This document shows, piece after piece, positions 17,954 through 26,872 of a DNA stretch of 64,000 nucleotides. The notes below the pieces were generated by a model. It ran no database searches, was not told the DNA's origin, and saw only the letters and a list, made by a program, of their open reading frames with translations. The DNA is from Nevskiaceae bacterium (GTDB lineage: Bacteria > Pseudomonadota > Gammaproteobacteria > Nevskiales > Nevskiaceae), in NCBI GenBank assembly GCA_008012115.1, contig SSEB01000003.1, positions 558,001 through 622,000 on the forward strand, given 5' to 3'. The position numbers and the translations under genes are program-made. How positions within the stretch are numbered: the stretch's first letter is position 1; each line of letters opens with the position of its first letter.

Positions 17954-18067
17954 GCCACCCGCTCCCGGCATTTCTCCTGGGGAAATTGTTATTAAATATT
18001 TATCAAATTAATAATAGATAAATAAAAAATAACAACTTGGCATGGCCTGCACGCGACAGCGGGTGGC
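17954..18067 (+). repeat. 114-bp symmetric AT-core element, copy 3
   Basis: The best-conserved copy. Outer arms match perfectly over 10 bp, the CCTGGGG box is at 23-29, GTTATT at 35-40 and AATAAC at 75-80. The core is itself an imperfect inverted repeat of about 19 bp per side, with only four G/C in 46 bases. It lies between a plus-strand terminator and a plus-strand SGNH gene that starts 184 bases further on. Confidence 0.92.
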
Positions 18068-18251
18068 GTCGTTGCGATGCTTTTTTGGCATGACGCCTGC
18101 GCTGCGTGACTGCCAAAGTACCGGTCGCTGTCCGCTGCCGACCTGCGCGCCGGGTCCGTGTTGGCGCATGATCCGGCCTGTGAGCGCCGCTGCGGTTCGC
18201 GTGGCGCGACGGCTGCGCGGGGGCGTGGCCGGTTCAACAACGGGAGTCTCG

Positions 18252-19601
18252 ATGCAACTTGTCACGCGACGCCGCTACGGCACGGGCGGCATTTTCTGGC
18301 TGGTGACGGCGGCGCTGCTCGCCGCCTGTGGCTCGTCGTCGCCGTCGGCGAGCGGTGGCGTGGCTGCGCGCGACGGCTGGGTCGGCGCCTGGGCGGCCGC
18401 GCCTTACGGACCGTATCCGCTGGGGCCGCTGAGCGGCGATGCCGCCACGCCGGTGCCGGCCGGCGTGGCCCTGCCGCTGCCCTCGGTGCTGCCCAACGAT
18501 CACGCCAGCGACCAGAGCTTCCGCATGATCGTGCACCCGACGCTGGGCGGCGAAGTGGCACGCGTGCGCCTGTCCAATCTCGTCGGCGACCGGCCGGTGC
18601 ACTTCGACGCCGTGCATTTGGCGCACAGCCTTGCGCAGAACACGCCGGCGATCGTGCCCGGCAGCGACGTGGCGCTGCGCTTCGGCGGCGCGCCGGGCGT
18701 GACGCTGGCGCCGGGCGCCGAGGCGGTCAGCGATGCGGTGCCGTTTTCGTTCGCGGTCGGCGACGACCTTGCGGTGTCGTTTCATGTGGCCGGTGAGAGC
18801 GGCGCCATCACCTGGCACGCGGTGTCCTTCGGCGTGAACTACCTGAGCCTGCCGGGCGCCGGCGACACCACCGCCGATCCCACCGGCCTGAGCTTCACGC
18901 AGCCCAGCGTCGGCTGGTTCTTCCTCAGCGGCGTCGACGTGCAGCGCCGTGACGGTGCGGGCGCCATCGTCACGCTGGGCGACTCCATCACCGACGGTGC
19001 CTACACCGTGCTCAATACGCGCTGGCCGGACGATTTCGCGCACCGCCTGCAGGCGCAGGGCATCGCCATGAGCGTGCTCAACGAGGGCATCAACAGCAAC
19101 ACCGTCACCGTTGCCGGCACGCCGCCGGGAGCGGAATTCAAAGGCCCGCCGGCGGTGACGCGCTTCGGCCGCGACGTGCTGCAGCGCGCCGGCGTGCGCG
19201 CGCTGGTGATCTTCGAGGGCACCAACGATTTCACCGCCGGGCAGAAGGCCGACGCGATCTTCGCCGGCATCCGCAGTCTCGTCGCACGCGCCCATGCCGC
19301 CGGCCTGTGCGTGGTGGTCGGCACGATCATGCCGCGCAACGACCTGACCTTCGGCTGGAACGCCGCGACGATGGAGCCGGAGCGCGAGAAGCTCAACACG
19401 CTGCTGCGTGCGCAGACCGATATCGAAGGGCTGGCCGACTTCGACGCCGTCATGCGCAGCCCGCTGGATGCGACGCAGCCCAACCCGGCGTATTACTCGC
19501 CCGACCTCCTGCATCCGACGCCGGTCGGCACGCAGGTGATGGCGGACGCCGTGCCGCTGGCGGCGCTGGTGCCGCCGCCGGCCGGCACCTGCCGGCGCTA
19601 G
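18252..19601 (+). CDS. SGNH/GDSL-family hydrolase lipoprotein
   Basis: Lipoprotein esterase of 449 residues. The lipobox LAAC puts the lipidated Cys at 26. The catalytic blocks are GDSITDG (Ser, about residue 246), EGTNDF, and the C-terminal DLLHPT with Asp and His. A beta-rich N-terminal domain (about 40-230) precedes the SGNH fold, as in secreted GDSL esterases acting on polysaccharide esters or lipids. ATG 18252 is chosen because it gives a proper signal peptide. The stop overlaps the convergent DUF1653 gene by three bases. Confidence 0.88.
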   Translation: MQLVTRRRYGTGGIFWLVTAALLAACGSSSPSASGGVAARDGWVGAWAAAPYGPYPLGPLSGDAATPVPAGVALPLPSVLPNDHASDQSFRMIVHPTLGGEVARVRLSNLVGDRPVHFDAVHLAHSLAQNTPAIVPGSDVALRFGGAPGVTLAPGAEAVSDAVPFSFAVGDDLAVSFHVAGESGAITWHAVSFGVNYLSLPGAGDTTADPTGLSFTQPSVGWFFLSGVDVQRRDGAGAIVTLGDSITDGAYTVLNTRWPDDFAHRLQAQGIAMSVLNEGINSNTVTVAGTPPGAEFKGPPAVTRFGRDVLQRAGVRALVIFEGTNDFTAGQKADAIFAGIRSLVARAHAAGLCVVVGTIMPRNDLTFGWNAATMEPEREKLNTLLRAQTDIEGLADFDAVMRSPLDATQPNPAYYSPDLLHPTPVGTQVMADAVPLAALVPPPAGTCRR

Positions 19602-19843
19602 GCCGCCGGCGTGGCGACGCCGACGTAGGCGAAGCGCGGCTGCGCGGTGCCGTCGGCGGCGCGCACCGGCTCGTTCCAGACACTGAGGCGGCGCGTGTTC
19701 ATCGGCAGGCCCTCGCGCGCGTAGAGGCGGACATAGACCACCACCAGTTCGTCGGTCTCGTCCTCGCGCGCCAGGCCCAGCGCCAGATAGTGCTGGCCCT
19801 TGTAATGGCGGTAGACGCCGGGGCGGAAGTCCGTCGCGCTCAC
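19598..19843 (-). CDS. DUF1653 domain protein
   Basis: Small cytoplasmic protein of 81 residues with the DUF1653 pattern RPGVYRHYKGQHYLALGLA and VVYVRLYAREGLPMNTR. The start is GTG at 19843, overlapping the stop of the S4 protein gene (GTGA), so the two are coupled. Function is unknown in the family. Its 3' end overlaps the SGNH gene end. Confidence 0.82.
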   Translation of the reverse strand: MSATDFRPGVYRHYKGQHYLALGLAREDETDELVVVYVRLYAREGLPMNTRRLSVWNEPVRAADGTAQPRFAYVGVATPAA

Positions 19844-20067
19844 GTCGGATGCTCCGCGCGCACGACGATGCGCAGGTCGCCGCAGCTCACCGTCTGCCCG
19901 GCGCGGATCTTTGCGGTCTTGCGCGTCTCCGGCTGGCCGTCCACCTGCACGCGTCCCTCGGCGACCAGCACCTTGCCGGCACCGCCGCTGTCGCAGGCGC
20001 CGGCGAGCTTGAGCAGTTGGTTGAGTTCGACGAAGTCGCCCTCGAGCGTGAAGGTGATGGTTGGCAT
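19840..20067 (-). CDS. YbcJ-like S4-domain RNA-binding protein
   Basis: Protein of 75 residues consisting of one S4-like RNA-binding module: FVELNQLLKLAGACDSGG, VLVAEGRVQVDGQPETRK, IRAGQTVSCGDLRIVV. This follows YbcJ of Escherichia coli over most of its length. The start at 20067 (MPTITFTLEGDF) matches the family; a 14-residue longer reading to 20109 is possible but less likely. It forms a two-gene unit with DUF1653. Confidence 0.85.
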   Translation of the reverse strand: MPTITFTLEGDFVELNQLLKLAGACDSGGAGKVLVAEGRVQVDGQPETRKTAKIRAGQTVSCGDLRIVVRAEHPT

Positions 20068-20136
20068 CGGTGTGGGAGTCGTGTGCGTCGCGCGAGTGTA
20101 TCCCGGCACGGCGGCGCGAGGGTGCGCGGCGCTGCT

Positions 20137-21042
20137 TCAGCCGGTGTGCAGCATCTCGAAGCGTTGCCCCAGGTGATCCAGCAGTGCGCGCACCGAGGGC
20201 AGCAGCCCCCGCCGCGAGGGATACACCGCGTGCGTGATGTAACGTTTGGGCGCCCACTCCGGCAACAGATGTACCAGTCGGCCCGCGCGAATCTCGTCGC
20301 CAAGCATCAGCAGCGGCAGATGCAGGATGCCGACGCCGTCGATGGCGGCGCTGCGCAGCGTGATCATGTCGTCGGTGACCAGCCGAGGATAGTGGCGGAT
20401 CGCGGCCTGCGCGCCTTCCGGTCCCTCCAGTTTCCATACGTGTTCCGGCCGCGCGGGGCCGAGGTCGAGGCTCGGATGGCCGCTGAGGTCGGCGGGCACG
20501 CGGATCTGGCCGATCTTTTGCAGCAGGCCGGGGCTGGCGACCAGCGCGTGGCTGCGCTCGGCGAGGACCTTGATCATCAGTTCGCTGTCCTCGATCGGCG
20601 CGTGGCGTACGCGGATGGCGATGTCGATGCCCTCGCCGATCACGTCGACGCGGCGGTTGGTCGCGTCCAGGTGTAGTTCGACCCGTGGATACGCGACCAT
20701 GAAGTCCGCCAGCATGTCGCTGATGCAGGCGTGCAGCAGCGCGATCGGGCAGGTCAGCCGGATGACGCCGCTGGGTTCCGCGCGCATCTGCTCCACGGCG
20801 GCCTGCGCCGCCTCGGCCTCGACCAGCATCGCCTTGCAGTGGGCGTAGTACGTCTGGCCGAGCTCGGTCACCGAGAAATGGCGCGTGGAGCGCTGGATCA
20901 GCCGAACCCCCAGCCGCTGCTCCAGCAGCGCGATGCGCCGGCTGAGCTTCGACTTGGGGATGCCCAGGGCCCGGCCGGCGGGGGCGAAGCCGCGCTGATC
21001 GACCACCTGCACGAAGTAGTAGAGGTCGTTGAGATCCTGCAT
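20137..21042 (-). CDS. LysR-family transcriptional regulator
   Basis: Regulator of 301 residues. The winged HTH is at about 1-60 (MQDLNDLYYFVQVV, GRALGIPKSKLSRRI) followed by a periplasmic-binding-protein-like effector domain. It resembles the LysR branch that regulates divergent pirin/quinone-stress genes. The start at 21042 gives the family-typical MQDLNDLYYF; an ATG at 21054 would add four residues. Divergent from the pirin gene across about 124 bases, so it probably controls it. Confidence 0.9.
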   Translation of the reverse strand: MQDLNDLYYFVQVVDQRGFAPAGRALGIPKSKLSRRIALLEQRLGVRLIQRSTRHFSVTELGQTYYAHCKAMLVEAEAAQAAVEQMRAEPSGVIRLTCPIALLHACISDMLADFMVAYPRVELHLDATNRRVDVIGEGIDIAIRVRHAPIEDSELMIKVLAERSHALVASPGLLQKIGQIRVPADLSGHPSLDLGPARPEHVWKLEGPEGAQAAIRHYPRLVTDDMITLRSAAIDGVGILHLPLLMLGDEIRAGRLVHLLPEWAPKRYITHAVYPSRRGLLPSVRALLDHLGQRFEMLHTG

Positions 21043-21166
21043 GGTCCCGCTCATCGTTCTGCCGATAGGACGGTGAGTATACATTTCGACGTCTACACGA
21101 GCTTTTGTTCGCCAATTATCGTTTATCCCGTCAGCGAGCCCTGCGGGGCTCCTACCGGAGATTGCG

Positions 21167-22051
21167 ATGAAACAGATTCTTGGCGTCTACAGCACCCCGG
21201 GCCGTCACTGGGTTGGTGATGGCTTCCCGGTCCGCTCGTTGTTCTCCTACAGCACTCACGGGCGTCATCTGAGTCCCTTCCTGCTGCTGGACCGTGCCGG
21301 CCCGAGCCGATTCGAGCCGACCACTGGACGGCGCGGCGTGGGCGAGCATCCGCATCGCGGGTTCGAGACCGTCACCATCGTCTACGACGGCGAGGTCGCG
21401 CACCGCGACTCCACCGGCGCGGGCGGCGTGATCGGCCCCGGCGATGTGCAGTGGATGACTGCAGGCAGCGGCATCCTGCACGAGGAGTTCCATTCCGAGG
21501 CCTTCGCCCAGCGTGGCGGCACGCTGGACATGGTGCAGCTCTGGGTCAACCTGCCGGCCAAGGACAAGATGACCGCGCCGGGCTATCAGACGCTGCTCAA
21601 GCGCGACATCCCCGAGGTCGAACTGCCACAGGGCGCGGGCAGCCTGCGCGTGATCGCTGGCGAGTACGACGGCCGCCGCGGGCCGGCGCATACGTTCAGT
21701 CCGATGGACGTCTGGGACCTGCGCCTTCGGCCGGGCCGCGAGACGCGCCTGAGCTTCGCCCAGGGACGCACGCTGGCGCTGGTGGTGCTGCACGGCACGG
21801 TGCAGGTCAACGGTGCCGAGATCGTGCGCGAGGCGCAGCTCGTGATCCTGGACCGCGAGGCTGGCGAGGTGTCGCTGGAGGCCAATGGCGACGCGTTGGT
21901 GCTGGTGCTCAGCGGCGAACCGCTGGACGAGCCCATCGTCGGCTACGGCCCGTTCGTCATGAACAGCGAGACCGAGATCTCGGAAGCCATCGACGACTTC
22001 AACAGCGGCCGTTTCGGCCGCATCCCGCCGAAGGAAACGACGCTGCATTGA
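21167..22051 (+). CDS. Pirin family protein
   Basis: Cupin-fold pirin of 294 residues. Metal-binding His residues lie in GEHPHRGFETVTIVYDG and the following H/E pair in GSGILHEEFHSE. Some bacterial pirins are quercetin dioxygenases or redox sensors. It lies divergently from a LysR gene and upstream of a cysteine hydrolase, an arrangement common in stress-inducible pirin loci. The C-terminal domain (about 165-290) is complete. Confidence 0.92.
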   Translation: MKQILGVYSTPGRHWVGDGFPVRSLFSYSTHGRHLSPFLLLDRAGPSRFEPTTGRRGVGEHPHRGFETVTIVYDGEVAHRDSTGAGGVIGPGDVQWMTAGSGILHEEFHSEAFAQRGGTLDMVQLWVNLPAKDKMTAPGYQTLLKRDIPEVELPQGAGSLRVIAGEYDGRRGPAHTFSPMDVWDLRLRPGRETRLSFAQGRTLALVVLHGTVQVNGAEIVREAQLVILDREAGEVSLEANGDALVLVLSGEPLDEPIVGYGPFVMNSETEISEAIDDFNSGRFGRIPPKETTLH

Positions 22052-22056
22052 CTCGA

Positions 22057-22089
22057 CGGCCGCGGCAATCGCCACGGCCGCCTTTTCTT
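22057..22089 (+). terminator. Intrinsic terminator between pirin and cysteine hydrolase genes
   Basis: Stem CGGCCGCGGC (22057-22066) / GCCACGGCCG (22071-22080) with one mismatch and loop AATC, then CCTTTTCTT. It could separate the two genes or only attenuate read-through. Confidence 0.7.
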
Positions 22090-22120
22090 CGCGGCGCAGC
22101 CGCACCAACAGGAGACTCGC

Positions 22121-22762
22121 ATGACCAGTGAAACCATCCGCGATCCGGCCAAGGATCACTTACTGACACCGAAAAATTCGACCCTGATCGTCATCGACTA
22201 CCAGCCGGTGCAGGTCAATTCCATCGCCTCGATGGACCGGCAGCTGCTGGTCAACAACATCGTTGGCGTCGCCAAGGCCGCCGTGGCCTACGGCCTGCCG
22301 ATCGTCCATTCGACAGTCAACGTCAAGACCGGCCTCAACAAGCCGCCGATTCCGCAGTTGCGCAAGGTGCTGAAGGACGTTCCGACGGTCGATCGTACGA
22401 GCATCAATTCATGGGAGGACGTCGAGTTCCGCAAGGCGGTGGAAACCGCGGGCCGCAGGAAACTGATCATGACCGCGCTGTGGACCGAAGCCTGCCTGAC
22501 GTTCCCTGCGCTGGACGCGCTGAAGGCCGGCTACGAGGTCTACGTCGTCGCCGACGCGGTCGGCGGCACTTCGACGACCGCACACGAGATGGCGCTGCGT
22601 CGCATCGAGCAGGCAGGCGGCCAGATGATCAGCGTGCCGCAGTTGTTCTGCGAACTGCAGCGCGACTGGCAGCGCAAGGAAACCGTGCCGGCCTTCATCA
22701 ACCTGTTCATCGAAACCGGCGGTACGGCCGGCATCCAGTTTTCGTACGACCGTACCGAATAA
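22121..22762 (+). CDS. Isochorismatase-like cysteine hydrolase
   Basis: Cysteine hydrolase of 213 residues in the YcaC-like branch. Asp26 lies in LIVIDYQ and nucleophile Cys125 in WTEACLTFPAL, with a conserved Lys region between them. It has a ribosome site (AGGAGA) before ATG 22121. Substrates of this branch are mostly unknown. It is co-directional with the pirin gene and possibly part of the same LysR-controlled response. Confidence 0.88.
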   Translation: MTSETIRDPAKDHLLTPKNSTLIVIDYQPVQVNSIASMDRQLLVNNIVGVAKAAVAYGLPIVHSTVNVKTGLNKPPIPQLRKVLKDVPTVDRTSINSWEDVEFRKAVETAGRRKLIMTALWTEACLTFPALDALKAGYEVYVVADAVGGTSTTAHEMALRRIEQAGGQMISVPQLFCELQRDWQRKETVPAFINLFIETGGTAGIQFSYDRTE

Positions 22763-22922
22763 GCGCCGGATGCCTGTCGCGGCATGGCAGAGCCAGGGCG
22801 GAGACGGTCCGTTCCGGCTTTGCCGTGCCCGCCGATGCCGGCGCGTGGACGCTTGCGTTGACAGCGGGCCCGGGCGACGACGAGGATGCGCCGGACCCGA
22901 TTCCGCCGCCGGCCGCAAAAGC

Positions 22923-23684
22923 ATGGACATGAACGAAAAGACACTCCCCGCCGTCAAGGTTCCGGAAGTCACGCTGGCCTTCTGGCTGATCAAGATCGCC
23001 GCCACCACGCTGGGCGAAACCGGCGGCGACGCGGTGTCGATGTCGATGAATCTCGGCTACCTGGTCGGCACCGCGATCTTCGCGGTGATCTTCGCCGTCG
23101 CGGTGCTGGCGCAGGTGCGTGCGCGCGTGTTCCATCCGCTGCTGTACTGGCTCACCATCATCGCCACCACCACGGTGGGCACCACGCTGGCGGATTTCGC
23201 CGACCGCTCGCTGGGCATCGGCTACACCGGCGGCAGCACGCTGCTGCTAACGCTGCTGCTGCTGTCGCTGTTCGCCTGGCATCGCACGCTCGGCACCATC
23301 GCCGTCGCCAGCGTGTCGACGCCGCGCGCGGAAATCTTCTACTGGGTGACGATCATGTTCTCGCAGACGCTGGGCACGGCGCTGGGCGACTGGACCGCGG
23401 ACACCGAGGCGCTGGGCTATGCCGGCAGCGCCGTGGTTTTCGGCGTGCTGCTGGCGCTGACCGCGGCGGCCTACCGCTGGACGTCGATCTCGCGCACGCT
23501 GCTGTTCTGGGCCGCCTTCGTGCTCACGCGCCCCCTTGGCGCCGTGCTCGGCGACCTGCTCGACAAGCCGGTCGATCACGGCGGGCTGGCGCTGAGCCGC
23601 TACACCGCCTCGCTGGTGCTGATGGTGTTCATCGCGGCGATGCTGGTCCTGGTGCCGCAGCGCGCGGCCAAGCGCAGCCACTAG
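22923..23684 (+). CDS. DUF347 repeat membrane protein (COG4705-like)
   Basis: Integral membrane protein of 253 residues with about eight transmembrane helices. It contains internal repeats of the DUF347 type, each with TT-x-G(E/T)T and an Asp: TTLGETGGD, TTVGTTLADFADR, QTLGTALGDW, RPLGAVLGDLLD. The repeats follow KVPEVT / RAEIFYW entry segments. Transport of an unknown ion or small solute is conceivable but not established. ATG 22923 is the first start that gives the family N-terminus. The 160 bases before it show no other gene. Confidence 0.85.
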   Translation: MDMNEKTLPAVKVPEVTLAFWLIKIAATTLGETGGDAVSMSMNLGYLVGTAIFAVIFAVAVLAQVRARVFHPLLYWLTIIATTTVGTTLADFADRSLGIGYTGGSTLLLTLLLLSLFAWHRTLGTIAVASVSTPRAEIFYWVTIMFSQTLGTALGDWTADTEALGYAGSAVVFGVLLALTAAAYRWTSISRTLLFWAAFVLTRPLGAVLGDLLDKPVDHGGLALSRYTASLVLMVFIAAMLVLVPQRAAKRSH

Positions 23685-23694
23685 ATCTCTGACG

Positions 23695-24861
23695 CTACGC
23701 CGCTTCGCGCAGATCGCGCAGCAGGTGCAGGCAGGCGTCCACCACCGCCGGGTCATAGGCGGTGCCGCGGCCGTCGCGGAGCGCCTGCAGGGTGGCGTCG
23801 GGGCCCGGCGTTTCGCGGTAGGGCTTGGCGGTGTTCATGGCCACCGCCGTGTCGGCGACGGCGATGATGCGCGCGCCGAGCAGGATGCGCTCGCCGCGCA
23901 AGCCGCGCGGATAGCCGCCGCCGTCGATACGTTCGTGATGCTGATGCACCATTTCCGCCACCGGCCAGGGAAAATCGATCGGCTCCAGGATGTCGAAGCC
24001 CGCACGCGCATGGCGCCTGATCAGATCGTAGTCGTCCGGCGTCAGCGGCCCGGTCTTGACCAGAAGCTCCGAGGGCACCTGGATCATGCCGACATCATGC
24101 AGTTGCGCGGCGATGCGGATGCCTTCGATGTCGAAATCGGACACGCCCAGTTCGCGCGCGATGCGCGCCGACAGGCGTGAGACGCGCCGCTGGTGGCCGG
24201 CGGTAAACGGGTCTTTCTTTTCCAGCGCGACGGTCAGGGCCTCGATGGTGGCGAACAGGCTGCGACGCAGCAGCCTGGCGTTGTGCGCGTGCTCCTGCCG
24301 CAGGCGCAGATGGCGGACGCCATGCGACAGGTCCTCGGCCAGCTGGTTGAGCAGTTCCAGTTCGGCGCCGTCGAAGGCGTCCGGCTCCCGCGCATAGAGC
24401 GTGAGTGCGCCGAACACCGCGCGCTCGTCGCGCAGCGGGATCGACAGGCTGGAGCGGTAGCCGTGGCTGCGTGCGCGTTCGCGCCAGGGCTCCATGCGCG
24501 GATTGCACTCGAAATCGTGATTGATCTGCACGCTCTCCGTGCGGATTGCCGTTCCGGTGGGACCGCGGCCATTGGCAACGTCGGCCCAGGAGATGCGCAG
24601 GTCGCGAAGATAGCCGTCGCGATCGCCGTAGTGTGCGACCGCATCGACGCTGCGCCCCGGGTCATGGCGGGCGATGCCGATCCACGCCATGGCATAGCCG
24701 CCGGTCTCGACGATGATGCGGCACATCTCCTGGTACAGCGCGTTGACCTGCTCCGCGCGCAGCAGGGCGCGGTTGGCGCTCAGCAGCGTTTGCAATGCGC
24801 GGTCGCCGTATTGCCGGGCGTGCCCGGTCGCCGTGGTGGGTTGCGCGATATCCGATGACAT
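23695..24861 (-). CDS. GAF domain HD-GYP phosphodiesterase with altered signature
   Basis: Cytoplasmic signalling protein of 388 residues. A GAF sensor lies at about 25-190 and an HD-GYP domain, probably cleaving cyclic-di-GMP, at about 200-385. Likely metal ligands are kept: H223, H255-D256, H284, H308-H309 and D337, and the GYP loop reads DGGGYP (313-318). The usual HDxGK Lys is Met259, and the segment after D337 (TAVAMNTAKPYR) departs from the normal DALTSxRPYR. Catalysis is therefore likely but not certain. No neighbour indicates its stimulus. Confidence 0.88.
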   Translation of the reverse strand: MSSDIAQPTTATGHARQYGDRALQTLLSANRALLRAEQVNALYQEMCRIIVETGGYAMAWIGIARHDPGRSVDAVAHYGDRDGYLRDLRISWADVANGRGPTGTAIRTESVQINHDFECNPRMEPWRERARSHGYRSSLSIPLRDERAVFGALTLYAREPDAFDGAELELLNQLAEDLSHGVRHLRLRQEHAHNARLLRRSLFATIEALTVALEKKDPFTAGHQRRVSRLSARIARELGVSDFDIEGIRIAAQLHDVGMIQVPSELLVKTGPLTPDDYDLIRRHARAGFDILEPIDFPWPVAEMVHQHHERIDGGGYPRGLRGERILLGARIIAVADTAVAMNTAKPYRETPGPDATLQALRDGRGTAYDPAVVDACLHLLRDLREAA

Positions 24862-25103
24862 GGCCGATGTCCGAGCCTGCTCTCCGCCAGGGTGAGATCG
24901 ATGACCGGTCTACCGTAGCAGAGCGTCCACGGCAGGACGGCGATGCAGGACGAAAGGTCGGCGCAGGGCGACGAGTTCCGCTTTTGCATGGCACCCGGTA
25001 CGGCGACCAGCTTGAACCGTCCGTCGATCGAGGCGGGCCTGCACCGAGCCGTGACACGGTCTTGATCGCGCCGATGGCGCGCATCGAACGGGTGCTGTGC
25101 GTC

Positions 25104-25700
25104 CTAGCCCGCGCTTTCGGCGTCCAGCAAGGCCAGGGCCTGGCGGCGGGCGGCGATGCGCAGGGAACGGCGCAACGCCGCGTCGTGGGTCGTGCGCGCG
25201 AGCACCATGCCGCCCACGCACAGGGATACGATGGCCTGCGCGCGCTGCGTGGCGTCCTGTCTGTCCGCGAGCGCGCTGCGGAACACGTCGCTGAGCCGGC
25301 GGATCAGGTCGGTGTAGGCGTGTTGCGGCGTTAGCCCGGCACGCGCCACGTCGGCGGGCAGGGCGTAGAGGGGACAGTGCAGGGTGATGTCATCCAGCAC
25401 CTCGTCGCTGAGGTAGAGGTCGATCAGCATGCGCGCCAGGCGCTGCGGATCGGTGATGGGGCGCCTGGACTGCGCCATCTTGACCGCGAACGGACTGCAG
25501 TGAGTGAAGCTGGCGACAGCCGCCGCGTAGAGCTCGTCCTTGCTCTCGAAATGGTGGTAGAAGCCGCCGCGCGTCAGCCCGGCGCCGGCCATGATCTGAT
25601 CGATCGAGACCTGCTCGAAGCCGTGGCGGTTGAACAGGCGGCGCGCCGATTCGACGATGCGCTCGCGAGTCCTGGCCTTGTGCTCGGCGGGGTAGGGCAT
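25104..25700 (-). CDS. TetR-family transcriptional repressor
   Basis: TetR repressor of 198 residues. The HTH is at about 10-55 (ERIVESARRLFNRHGFEQVSIDQIM, GLTRGGFYHHFESKDEL in two parts), followed by a ligand-binding all-helical domain with several Cys. The start MPYPAEHKAR at 25700 is typical; a 12-residue longer reading would run into the operator. Divergent from a GST gene with a perfect palindrome between them, so it probably represses both. Confidence 0.9.
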   Translation of the reverse strand: MPYPAEHKARTRERIVESARRLFNRHGFEQVSIDQIMAGAGLTRGGFYHHFESKDELYAAAVASFTHCSPFAVKMAQSRRPITDPQRLARMLIDLYLSDEVLDDITLHCPLYALPADVARAGLTPQHAYTDLIRRLSDVFRSALADRQDATQRAQAIVSLCVGGMVLARTTHDAALRRSLRIAARRQALALLDAESAG

Positions 25701-25721
25701 GGCGAGTCTCGGCGTTGAAAA

Positions 25722-25737
25722 TATGTTCTTGAACATA
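25722..25737. promoter_or_regulatory. Palindromic operator between tetR and GST genes
   Basis: Perfect inverted repeat TATGTTC-TT-GAACATA in a short A/T-rich patch, 22 bases before the TetR start and 57 before the GST start. Position and symmetry are those of an autoregulatory TetR operator. The binding protein is inferred from adjacency. Confidence 0.75.
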
Positions 25738-25793
25738 ATTTAGGCGCATTGCATGCTGCCGTCCATCGTGCGGTCCCGGACGAGGAGGCGGAT

Positions 25794-26420
25794 ATGAAAA
25801 TCTACTGGATCAAGGCGCAGGCGCCGCGCCGGGTGCTGGCGCTGGTCAAGCATCTGGGTATCGACGCCGAGTTCGTGGCGCTCGGCCCCGGCGGGCTCAA
25901 GCGACCCGAATACGCCGCGCTCAATCCCAACATGAAGGCGCCGACGCTGGTGGATGGCGAGACCGTCCTGTGGGAGGCCTCGGCGATCATGGCCTACCTG
26001 TGCATCAAGGCCGGCTCCGACCTGTGGCCGGCGCAGCGTCCCGACGAGCAGGTGGAGGTGCTGCGCTGGCTGTCCTGGAACGACTGGCACTGGGGGCCGG
26101 CCGTCAGTCCGTTCTACTTCGAGCACGTGGTCAAGTCCACGTTCGGCATCGGCGCGCCGGACCGCGCGGCGCTCAAGGACAAGGTCGCGGGCCTGGAGCG
26201 CTACGCCAAAGTGCTCGATGCACACCTGGCGGGCCGCGACCACGTCGCCTGCGGCCGCCTCACCATCGCCGACTTCCAGCTTGCGTCCATGGCGACCGAC
26301 TGGCGTCAATCGGAAATGCCGTTCGAGGCGTATCCCCACATCGTCCGCTGGCTCGACGGCTTGATGCGGATGCCGGCCTGGGCAGACCCCTGGCCGGCAC
26401 CAGCGAAGACGGCAGCCTAG
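25794..26420 (+). CDS. Glutathione S-transferase family protein
   Basis: GST of 208 residues. A thioredoxin-fold N-domain (MKIYWIKAQAPRRVLALVKH; substrate loop NPNMKAPTLVDGE with cis-Pro; EASAIMAYL for the gamma-glutamyl group) is followed by an all-helical C-domain with the LTIADFQLAS capping motif. A strong GAGGAGG site at 25782-25788 sets the start. Likely induced when the TetR repressor binds an electrophilic or aromatic ligand. It forms an operon with the YCII-like gene. Confidence 0.9.
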   Translation: MKIYWIKAQAPRRVLALVKHLGIDAEFVALGPGGLKRPEYAALNPNMKAPTLVDGETVLWEASAIMAYLCIKAGSDLWPAQRPDEQVEVLRWLSWNDWHWGPAVSPFYFEHVVKSTFGIGAPDRAALKDKVAGLERYAKVLDAHLAGRDHVACGRLTIADFQLASMATDWRQSEMPFEAYPHIVRWLDGLMRMPAWADPWPAPAKTAA

Positions 26421-26449
26421 GCGGCTGCTTTTCTCACGAGGAGAGGCGC

Positions 26450-26803
26450 ATGAAGAAATTCCTGGCGGTTTACATCGGCACCCCGACGTCGTTCGAGCAG
26501 TACCAGCAGAACGTTCCGCCCGAACAGCGCAAGGCGCGCGAGCAGGCGGGAATCGAGGCCTGGCACCAGTGGGTGACGAAGCAGGGCAAGGCCATCGTCG
26601 ACGTCGGCGCGCCGCTGGGCAAGACCAAGCGCATCGCCGCCACCGGCATCTCGGACATCCGCAACCACCTGACGGGCTACACGCTGGTGCAGGCGGCCTC
26701 CCACGAGGCGGCGGCGAAGCTGTTCGAGAACCACCCGCATTTCACGATCTTCCCCGGCGACTCGGTCGAGATCATGGAGTGCCTGGCGATCCCGGGGATG
26801 TAG
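26450..26803 (+). CDS. YCII-related small protein
   Basis: Protein of 117 residues resembling the YCII/DGPF alpha-beta barrel family: MKKFLAVYIGTPTSFEQYQQ, AWHQWVTKQGKAIVDVGAPLG-type and ENHPHFTIFPGDSVEIMEC. Members include small dehydrochlorinases and uncharacterised proteins. It has a GAGGAGAGG site and lies 29 bases after the GST gene, hence the same TetR-controlled unit. Confidence 0.8.
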   Translation: MKKFLAVYIGTPTSFEQYQQNVPPEQRKAREQAGIEAWHQWVTKQGKAIVDVGAPLGKTKRIAATGISDIRNHLTGYTLVQAASHEAAAKLFENHPHFTIFPGDSVEIMECLAIPGM

Positions 26804-26872
26804 GCGCGCGGCGCGTGGTGGCGCCGCAGGTCTGTCCCAGAGCGTCGCCCTTCGGGCCATCGGTGTGCCGCG

